A stretch of DNA of 64,000 nt from Streptomyces rhizosphaerihabitans (GTDB lineage: Bacteria; Actinomycetota; Actinomycetes; Streptomycetales; Streptomycetaceae). The notes below the pieces were generated by a model. The model made no database searches. It saw nothing but the letters and a program-made list of their open reading frames with translations, and had not been told where the DNA came from. Shown in pieces: positions 58,830-64,000 of this stretch; position 1 is the first letter of the stretch, and each line of letters starts with the position of its first letter. The position numbers and the translations under genes were made by a program. The stretch is from the NCBI RefSeq assembly GCF_025399795.1, contig NZ_JAODTZ010000049.1:22163-86162 (forward strand). The letters run 5' to 3'.

Positions 58830-59783
58830 ATGCGAACGGTCCTGATCGTCCTCTTCGACGGTGTGCAGAGCCTCGACGTCACCGGCCCCCTGGAGGTGTT
58901 CGCGGGCGCCGAGACCTACCGTGGCGGCTCGTACCGCATACGCACGGCCTCCCTGGACGGCGCCCCGGTGCGCTCCTCCAGCGGCCTTGTCCTGGTCCCG
59001 GACGGGACGCTCACCGACGCGCTGGACACGCACATCCTGCTGGTTCCCGGCGGCAGCGGAACCCGGCGCCCGGATCCCCTCCTGATCGGCTGGCTGCGCG
59101 CCCGCGGTCCGCGCGCCGAGCGTCTGGTGTCGGTGTGCACCGGCGCCGCACTCCTCGCGGCGGCGGGCCTGCTCGACGGCCGCCGAGCGACCACCCACTG
59201 GGCCTACTGCGACCAGCTCGCCCACGACCACCCGGCGGTCACGGTCGATCCCGACCCCATCTACGTCCGCGACGGCAACGTGTCCACCTCGGCCGGCGTC
59301 ACCTCCGGCATCGACCTGGCCCTCGCCCTCGTGGAGGAGGACCTGGGCCGCGACGCCGCCCTCACCATCGCCCGCCACCTCGTCGTCTTCCTCCGGCGCC
59401 CGGGCAACCAGGCGCAGTTCAGCGCCCAGCTCGCCGCCCAGACCGCGCAGCGCGAACCGCTGCGCGAGGTCCAGCAGTGGATCTCCGAGCATCCGGGCGA
59501 CGACCTGAGCGTCGAGTCGCTCGCGGCCCGCGCCCGGCTCTCGCCCCGTCACTTCGCCCGCGCCTTCCAGACCGAGACGGGCACGACGCCCGGCCGGTAC
59601 GTCGAGCGGGTCCGTCTCGAACACGCCCGCAGACTCCTGGAGGACACCGGCGACGGCATCGAGGAGATCTCCCGCACCTGTGGCTACGGAACGCCCGAAG
59701 CCATGCGCCGTGCCTTCATAAAGATCCTCGGCTCGGCGCCCGCGGAGTACCGGCGCCGCTTCCGGCCCGCCCTCACGGGCTGA
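58830..59783 (+). CDS. GlxA-type AraC regulator with an N-terminal DJ-1/PfpI domain
   Basis: 317 aa. Residues 1-185 are a DJ-1/PfpI fold with VLFDGVQSLDVTGPLEVFAG, ILLVPGGSGTRR and the Cys elbow SVCTGAALLAAAGLL. Residues 215-310 are an AraC double helix-turn-helix (LSVESLAARARLSPRHFARA then EEISRTCGYGTPEAMRRAF). It should sense a small molecule and regulate the PfpI enzyme gene downstream. ATG 58830 was preferred; an in-frame ATG at 58803 is an alternative. The shared DJ-1 architecture with the next gene is typical of this regulator-enzyme pair. Confidence 0.92.
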   Translation: MRTVLIVLFDGVQSLDVTGPLEVFAGAETYRGGSYRIRTASLDGAPVRSSSGLVLVPDGTLTDALDTHILLVPGGSGTRRPDPLLIGWLRARGPRAERLVSVCTGAALLAAAGLLDGRRATTHWAYCDQLAHDHPAVTVDPDPIYVRDGNVSTSAGVTSGIDLALALVEEDLGRDAALTIARHLVVFLRRPGNQAQFSAQLAAQTAQREPLREVQQWISEHPGDDLSVESLAARARLSPRHFARAFQTETGTTPGRYVERVRLEHARRLLEDTGDGIEEISRTCGYGTPEAMRRAFIKILGSAPAEYRRRFRPALTG

Positions 59784-59950
59784 CAGCCCACTCCACCCTT
59801 CGCGCCCGCGTGCGGGGCGGATCCACCCACTGCCCCGCGCGGTCCGGCCGCTTCGCCCCGCGTTCGTCGTCCCGCAGGCCGGTACCGAGCCGTTTCACTC
59901 TCACGGGCGGCCCCGGAAGGCCGGCCCGCGCGTCCCCTGTCCCGGCGGCC

Positions 59951-60144
59951 GACTCCCACCGACGAGCACCCCCCGCCGCGACTCACCCGGACGGGCTCAC
60001 CGTCCGCCGAGGCTTCCATGAGAGGGCGCCTCGCCCGCCACGACTCCCGCCGACGGGCACCCCGCCCGCCATGACTCCCGCAGGCGGGCACGCTGTCCGC
60101 CGCGACTCCCACCGATGGTCACCCCGTCCGCCACGACTCCCGCC
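59951..60144. repeat. Strict 31-bp tandem repeat (minisatellite), about six copies
   Basis: Units open with GACTC-like sequence at 59980, 60011, 60042, 60073, 60104 and 60135 (last partial), exactly 31 bp apart, and a first, shorter unit opens at 59951. Typical unit starts GACTCCCGCCGACGGGCACC. Copies differ by several bases. It fills much of the 411-bp gap (59784-60194) ahead of the PfpI gene. Confidence 0.7.
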
Positions 60145-60194
60145 GCCCGGTCACTCGGGGGCCCGCACCGTGCCCCTGCGCCGAAAGGAACCCG

Positions 60195-60830
60195 ATGCAG
60201 ATCGCCATCGTCCTCTACGACCGCTTCACCGCCCTGGACGCCGTCGGCCCGTACGAGACGCTCGGCCGCCTGCCGGACGCGGACACCGTCTTCGTCGGCG
60301 AGCGCACCGGACCGGTCCGTTCCGACACCGGCCGGCTCGCGCTGACCGCGGACAAGAGCCTCGCGGAGGTGCCGCACCCGGACATCGTGGTGGTACCGGG
60401 AGGGCCGGGCCAGAGTGCCCAGATGGACAACCGGGTCCTCCTCGACTGGCTGCGGGCCGCGGACGCCACCAGCGTCTGGACGACCTCGGTGTGCACCGGC
60501 TCCCTGCTGCTCGCCGCGGCGGGGCTACTGGACGGACGCCGGGCCACCTCCCACTGGCTCGCCCTCGACCAACTGGAGCGGTTCGGCGCCGAGCCGACGG
60601 GGGAGCGGGTCGTGTTCGACGGCAAGTACGTGACCGCGGCCGGAGTCTCCTCCGGCATCGACATGGGGCTCACCCTGCTCGGCCGGATCGCCGGAGACGA
60701 GCACGCCCAGGCCGTCCAGCTGCTGACCGAGTACGACCCGCAGCCGCCCTACGACGCCGGCTCCCCGGACAAGGCACCCGCGCACCTCGTCGAGGAGTTC
60801 CGGAGCAAGAGCCGTTTCCTGCTCACCTAG
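60195..60830 (+). CDS. DJ-1/PfpI family protein
   Basis: 211 aa. The N terminus IAIVLYDRFTALDAVGPYET and the nucleophile elbow TTSVCTGSLLLAAAGLL mark the DJ-1/PfpI isonitrile-hydratase-like subgroup. The Cys in VCTGS is the active site and the Glu/Asp of LDAVGPYE helps it. It may hydrate or hydrolyse an isonitrile, glyoxal or similar compound. AAAGGAACCCG precedes ATG 60195. It follows the GlxA-type regulator gene, which it resembles in the DJ-1 domain. Its TAG (60828-60830) coincides with the left end of a MITE. Confidence 0.9.
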   Translation: MQIAIVLYDRFTALDAVGPYETLGRLPDADTVFVGERTGPVRSDTGRLALTADKSLAEVPHPDIVVVPGGPGQSAQMDNRVLLDWLRAADATSVWTTSVCTGSLLLAAAGLLDGRRATSHWLALDQLERFGAEPTGERVVFDGKYVTAAGVSSGIDMGLTLLGRIAGDEHAQAVQLLTEYDPQPPYDAGSPDKAPAHLVEEFRSKSRFLLT

Positions 60831-61078
60831 GGCCTGTCGTTTGGATCAGGCCACAGGCGCGGGGTCTGGCACGCACTCCCTCAAGCTCTTCGAGCAGGGG
60901 GACCCTCAGCGGCGTTGTCGTCACTCGCCGACTCCCCCACTCTCGGCTTCGCTCGAACGGGGGGACCCCCATCGCGTCGACTCCCTCCTCCGCCTTGCAG
61001 CCGCACGCACCAGACCCCGCTCACCGGCACTCATCGGCCACCGGGATTCCCTGCGACCTGATCCAAACGACAGGCCCT
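60829..61078. mobile_element. MITE-like element 1, 250 bp, with 22-bp terminal inverted repeats
   Basis: The 5' end AGGGCCTGTCGTTTGGATCA plus GG (60829-60850) is the reverse complement of 61057-61078. CTAG sits at both outer edges (60827-60830 and 61077-61080), consistent with a TA or CTAG target duplication of an IS630- or IS5-like relative. It carries no gene. It contains CACTCCCTCAAGCTCTTCGA and more, a block shared with the element at 62679. It lies between convergent genes. Confidence 0.75.
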
Positions 61079-61126
61079 AGCCGCCGAGACCGCCGGTGTC
61101 ACACCCCTTCAGCGGGGGACGGGATC

Positions 61127-61870
61127 TCACGGGGTCCACGTGAAATGCGGCTGTCTGCGCTCCAGGAAGGCGGCGACCCCCTCCGCGGTGTCGCCGCCGC
61201 GGCGTGCCTGGTCCGCCCAGTACGCGTCACGGTCGGTGTACCCGTTCGTGAACTCCTTCGCGGCCGCCTGCGTCAGCAGGGAGCGCGCGGCCAGGACGCG
61301 GGTGAACTCCGAGACCCGCTTGTCGAGTTCGCCCTCGGGCAGCACCTCGTCCACCAGGCCGGTGCGCAGCGCGCGTTCAGTGTCGATCAACTCGCCGGAG
61401 AAGAGCAGGTACTTGGCGGTGGACGGACCCACCAGTGCCGTCAACCTCCGTGTGGAGGAGGCCGGATAGACGATGCCGAGTTTCGCCGGAGTCACCCCGA
61501 ACAACGATCCCTCCTGTGCGAATCGCAGATCGCAGGCGGCGGCGAGCTGGGAACCGCCGCCCACGCAGTAGCCGCGAATCACGGCCAGCGTCGGCTTCGG
61601 GAACGCGGCGAGGGCCTCCTCGGCGAGCACGGCGAGGCCCTGGGCCTCGTCCGAGGACTCACGCAGCGTCGAGATGTCGGCCCCGGCGCAGAACGTGCCG
61701 CCCTCGCCGGTGAGCACGAGCGCGTGCACATCGGTGCGAACGCCCAACTCGTCCAGCAGAGGCGGCAGCGCCCGCCACATCCGCGTCGTCATGGCGTTCC
61801 GCTTGGCGGGGTGATGGATGACGACGGTGGCGACCCCGTCGCCGACGTGATGCAACAGCTGCGGCTCCAT
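61127..61870 (-). CDS. Enoyl-CoA hydratase/isomerase family protein
   Basis: 247 aa crotonase fold from ATG 61870. Oxyanion-hole motifs are GGTFCAGADISTLRE and GYCVGGGSQLAAACDL. The region that holds the catalytic Glu in classical hydratases reads LFGVTPAKLGIVYPASSTRR, with Ala where one Glu is expected, so the reaction may differ from simple hydration. It acts on an acyl-CoA thioester, but the substrate is unknown. It converges with the PfpI gene across MITE 1. The 309-bp gap upstream (61871-62179) separates it from the anti-sigma ATPase gene. Confidence 0.9.
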   Translation of the reverse strand: MEPQLLHHVGDGVATVVIHHPAKRNAMTTRMWRALPPLLDELGVRTDVHALVLTGEGGTFCAGADISTLRESSDEAQGLAVLAEEALAAFPKPTLAVIRGYCVGGGSQLAAACDLRFAQEGSLFGVTPAKLGIVYPASSTRRLTALVGPSTAKYLLFSGELIDTERALRTGLVDEVLPEGELDKRVSEFTRVLAARSLLTQAAAKEFTNGYTDRDAYWADQARRGGDTAEGVAAFLERRQPHFTWTP

Positions 61871-62179
61871 ACGCCGGATGCTATCCGCACCCGCCGGCCG
61901 GATCGTGATCATGGTCTCGGGCCGTTTTGGGCCCTCTCGCGGGCGATGGAACCGCGGGGGAACGAATCGGGTCAGTCGAGGGGCAAACCCGTACAACCCG
62001 AATAGTTTCGGAAGTCGATGCAAAAGGAGCAGGAGTTGTCATAGAACCGACTGTGCCGTGCGGCAGTGATCATAAATCGTCGATAATTGCTGACTTCTGT
62101 TCAGTCAACCGGTACGGACCGGCGCATTACCAACACTCGACGTGTGGTGACAATCGAGCGCAAGGGTGGCGACCGGACG
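61871..62179 (+). other. Leader region of the anti-sigma ATPase with a possible 8-codon uORF
   Basis: 309 bp without a full gene. ATG 62018 opens MQKEQELS followed by TAG, preceded by AGTTTCGGAAG. AT-rich motifs (CATAAATCGTCGATAATTGC) lie downstream near 62070, typical of a promoter. A regulated leader is possible. No terminator or riboswitch fold was recognised. Confidence 0.35.
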
Positions 62180-62680
62180 ATGGAGAACCTCGGGCGGGGG
62201 TCCGACCCGAGCCCCGAAGGCGCAGGCGCGACTCCCGGCGTCAGATCGCCGGTACCGCTGCCGTACGAGGGGGTGTGGCGGTTCACCGCCGCCGCCGTCG
62301 ACGCCTCGGTGCCGCAGGCGCGGCACGCCGTCCGTGATCTGCTGGTCCGCCAGGGGGTGCCGGTCTCGGGCGATGTCGTTCATGGACTGCTGTTGATCGT
62401 CTCCGAACTGGTCACGAACGCCGTCAAGCACGCGGCACTTCTGTCGCCGATGCTCGCGGTGGAGGTCGCGGTCGGCGCCGACTGGGTCCGGGTGTCCGTC
62501 GAGGACAACCACCCCTACCGTCCGACGGCGCTTGAGGCCGACCATGGGCAGACCGGGGGCCGGGGCCTGCTGTTGGTGCGTGAGGTGACCAGGGAGTTCG
62601 GCGGAGGGTGCGACGTCGAGCACACCGCGGACGGCGGCAAGGTGATCTGGGCCGCCCTGCCGCTCGTTCCGGGCGTGTAA
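62180..62680 (+). CDS. Anti-sigma-factor-type ATP-binding (HATPase_c) protein
   Basis: 166 aa from ATG 62180. GHKL/HATPase_c ATP-binding domain: LLIVSELVTNAVKHAA (N box), VSVEDNHPYRP (G1) and TGGRGLLLVREVTREFGG (G2 and lid). This is the RsbW/SpoIIAB-like fold abundant in Streptomyces, where it binds anti-anti-sigma or sigma factors and can phosphorylate the former. Residues 1-40 form a low-complexity extension. The stop TAA lies at the left end of a second MITE, which separates it from the convergent idi gene. An in-frame GTG upstream (62147) is an alternative start. Confidence 0.9.
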   Translation: MENLGRGSDPSPEGAGATPGVRSPVPLPYEGVWRFTAAAVDASVPQARHAVRDLLVRQGVPVSGDVVHGLLLIVSELVTNAVKHAALLSPMLAVEVAVGADWVRVSVEDNHPYRPTALEADHGQTGGRGLLLVREVTREFGGGCDVEHTADGGKVIWAALPLVPGV

Positions 62681-62906
62681 GGACTGTCCCGTAATCCCCG
62701 TCCCCGGCGGGCGCACGACGACAGCCGCGGCACTCCCCCAAGCTCTTCGAGCAGGGGCCCCCACGCCGCGTGCCGGATCGCCCGAACAGGCCCAGTACGA
62801 GGACGACGCTCCGCCTCGGGATGCTCCCCCACAGTCCGAAAGGCGTGGGAGGGGCCCCGACATCCGGCACCGCGCGCTGATCTACTGGGCCCTACGGGAC
62901 AGCCCT
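62679..62906. mobile_element. MITE-like element 2, about 228 bp, with CTGTCCCGTA inverted ends
   Basis: AAGGACTGTCCCGTA (62679-62693) faces TACGGGACAGCCCT (62893-62906), inverted repeats of about 14 bp with one mismatch, of the kind seen in IS5-like relatives of Streptomyces. It contains CACTCCCCCAAGCTCTTCGA and more, the block shared with MITE 1, but no gene. It lies between convergent genes, starting on the stop codon of the anti-sigma ATPase. Confidence 0.6.
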
Positions 62907-62917
62907 CGGCGGACCGG

Positions 62918-63511
62918 CTACCAGCCCGCGGACGGACCCGTCAGTTCCCGGACCGCCGGACGGGCCGCGTCCAGCACGGTCATGAACCACGCCGAGAAGG
63001 GGTCCTTCGCGTGCCGCTCCGCCAGCTCGGCGGCGGTCACGAAGGCCGTCGAGCCGACCTCCTCCGGGTCGGGCCGCAGCGCCGACTGCACCATCCCGAC
63101 GAACAGGTGGTTGTACTCCTGCTCCACCAGGCCCGAGTCCGGGTCCGGGTGGTTGTAGCGGACCGTGCCCGCCTCGGCGAGCAGGGTCGGCGACACCCCG
63201 AGCTCCTCGTACGTCCGCCGGGCCGCCGCGGCGAAGGGGCCCTCGCCCGGGTAGGGGTGGCCGCAGCAGGTGTTCGACCAGACGCCCGGGGAGTGGTACT
63301 TGCCGAGGGCGCGCTGCTGCAGCAGCAGCCGGCCCTGTTCGTCGAAGAGGAACACCGAGAACGCTCTGTGCAACTGCCCCGGCGCCTGGTGGGCCGCGAG
63401 CTTCTCCGCCGTACCGATCGTGTTGCCGTCCTCGTCGACCAGTTCCAGCAAGATCGCTTCAACGGTGCCGTTCGACGAACTGTGCGTCGCGGTGGCAGGT
63501 GTGATCGGCAT
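62918..63511 (-). CDS. idi: Isopentenyl-diphosphate delta-isomerase, type I
   Basis: 197 aa from ATG 63511, preceded by AAGGATGGGT. A Nudix-fold isomerase that interconverts isopentenyl and dimethylallyl diphosphate. The active-site Cys lies in VWSNTCCGHPYPGEG and the metal-binding Glu in the RTYEELGVSPTLL Nudix-like segment and in EQEYNHLFVGM. It supplies starter units for terpenoids and carotenoids. Convergent with the anti-sigma ATPase across MITE 2. Confidence 0.95.
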   Translation of the reverse strand: MPITPATATHSSSNGTVEAILLELVDEDGNTIGTAEKLAAHQAPGQLHRAFSVFLFDEQGRLLLQQRALGKYHSPGVWSNTCCGHPYPGEGPFAAAARRTYEELGVSPTLLAEAGTVRYNHPDPDSGLVEQEYNHLFVGMVQSALRPDPEEVGSTAFVTAAELAERHAKDPFSAWFMTVLDAARPAVRELTGPSAGW

Positions 63512-63847
63512 ACCCATCCTTCGCATCGGTCTTCAAGCCCCAAGTCTGCCGTACGAAACCGGCACTCCCGGCACTTCGCGGCTCCCGCATGTCCCGCCCC
63601 GTGACCTCTGGGCGGGGAGTGCGGCCGACGTGGGACAGACGCCGGAAGCGGCCCGAAGCGGCCGGACACCTGATGGTGCCCGGCGCCGTCGGCACGGAAT
63701 CGTCGAGGCCGGGGGCGGACAGGTGTTCGGGCGACCGGTCGGCGGCACGGCTCCGGACGGCCACCCGCGTCGGCGCGGCCGCCGGGCCGGTCACCGGCGC
63801 CGCCGAGGTCACCGGGACGCCACCGGCACGGGCGCGGCCGCCGGGAG
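63512..63847. other. Gene-free stretch between idi and the second TnpB element
   Basis: 336 bp of GC-rich DNA. I see no gene, hairpin or repeat that I can support beyond the idi upstream region itself. Confidence 0.4.
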
Positions 63848-64000
63848 GGTTGGCAACTGCTGCCCTTTGACTGCGTGTGAGGGTGTTTGGGCGTGCATGG
63901 GTGAGTGCCGGTGACGTTCGTCCGCATAAGGGCGCAAGCGGGAACGAGAGTTCTTGTCTCGAAAGGGTGACCTTTGCGGATGGTGGTCGTTGGGTGGGGT
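63848..64000 (+). mobile_element. Left end of a second TnpB-element copy, cut by the window end
   Basis: The last 153 bases align without gaps to 43564-43716 and differ at about ten positions (about 93% identity). The left flank here ends GGGAG before GGTT, compared with GAAAG before GGTT in copy 1, so both copies follow an AGGG-like flank. The GAAC-GAGA-GTTC and AAAGG-GTGA-CCTTT hairpins are kept. The tnpB frame has not yet begun at the window edge. Confidence 0.8.

Noticed and set aside
59951..60144. CRISPR array from the 31-bp periodic repeats
   Set aside because: The units are contiguous with no spacers, and copies drift along their whole length.
59135..62005. A 956-codon plus-strand frame from the GlxA gene to the hydratase
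   Set aside because: It crosses several supported genes and both strands' features; Arg/Pro-rich shadow.

Overview
The window is high-GC actinobacterial chromosome and almost certainly Streptomyces. It carries an SsgA-like sporulation protein, a WhiB-like protein, an Xre/DUF5753 regulator, many GTG starts, rare TTA codons and very long antisense shadow frames typical of about 70% GC DNA. No rRNA, tRNA, CRISPR array or obvious biosynthetic cluster was seen.

Region 1-7200 looks accessory. It holds many small, mostly unrecognised genes in tight overlapping units: a DUF6879-like protein coupled to an Xre/DUF5753 regulator, and a three-gene unit with 4-nt overlaps. These are followed by a glycine-rich-domain-like protein, a methyltransferase and a TIGR02391 (Ymh, HEPN-like) protein. 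The region also has a frameshifted gene remnant, several strong hairpins, two early TTA codons and a repeated GCAATCSG motif ahead of two units.

Region 7200-28900 is mainly core-like: a stand-alone LigD-type polymerase, a LacI regulator, a two-domain VOC protein, a WhiB-like protein and a 1,127-aa repeat protein. It continues with an acyl-ACP desaturase under a striking triple operator, DDAH, an ABC-F protein, GPP34, a PEP mutase family enzyme, SsgA-like, a beta-propeller protein, an LLM oxidoreductase divergent from a DUF3887-type regulator with palindromic operators, endonuclease V, a saccharopine-dehydrogenase-like enzyme and MmcQ/YjbR.

Region 29000-42500 is catabolic. A CoA-transferase, acyl-CoA dehydrogenase, thiolase and FadB form a beta-oxidation operon behind a 19-bp palindrome. 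A benzoylformate-decarboxylase-like enzyme, an IclR regulator, a sugar-type ABC importer operon (permease, binding protein, ATPase) and a divergent SDR follow.

Region 42500-46000 contains the main discovery. A 1,836-bp solo TnpB element with a RuvC D-E-D triad but no zinc ribbon and no tnpA sits precisely inside a macro-domain gene, which is therefore a pseudogene. The left end of a second, about 93% identical copy begins at 63848 and runs off the window.

Region 46000-64000 carries a PfkB kinase, a secreted M1 peptidase, a secreted S15 peptidase, a D-amino-acid-oxidase-like enzyme, a second ABC-F protein, Tex, an SCO6745-type protein, a GlxA-type regulator with its DJ-1/PfpI partner, enoyl-CoA hydratase, an anti-sigma-type ATPase and IDI. 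Two MITE-like elements sit at stop codons between convergent gene pairs, and a strict 31-bp tandem repeat lies ahead of the PfpI gene.
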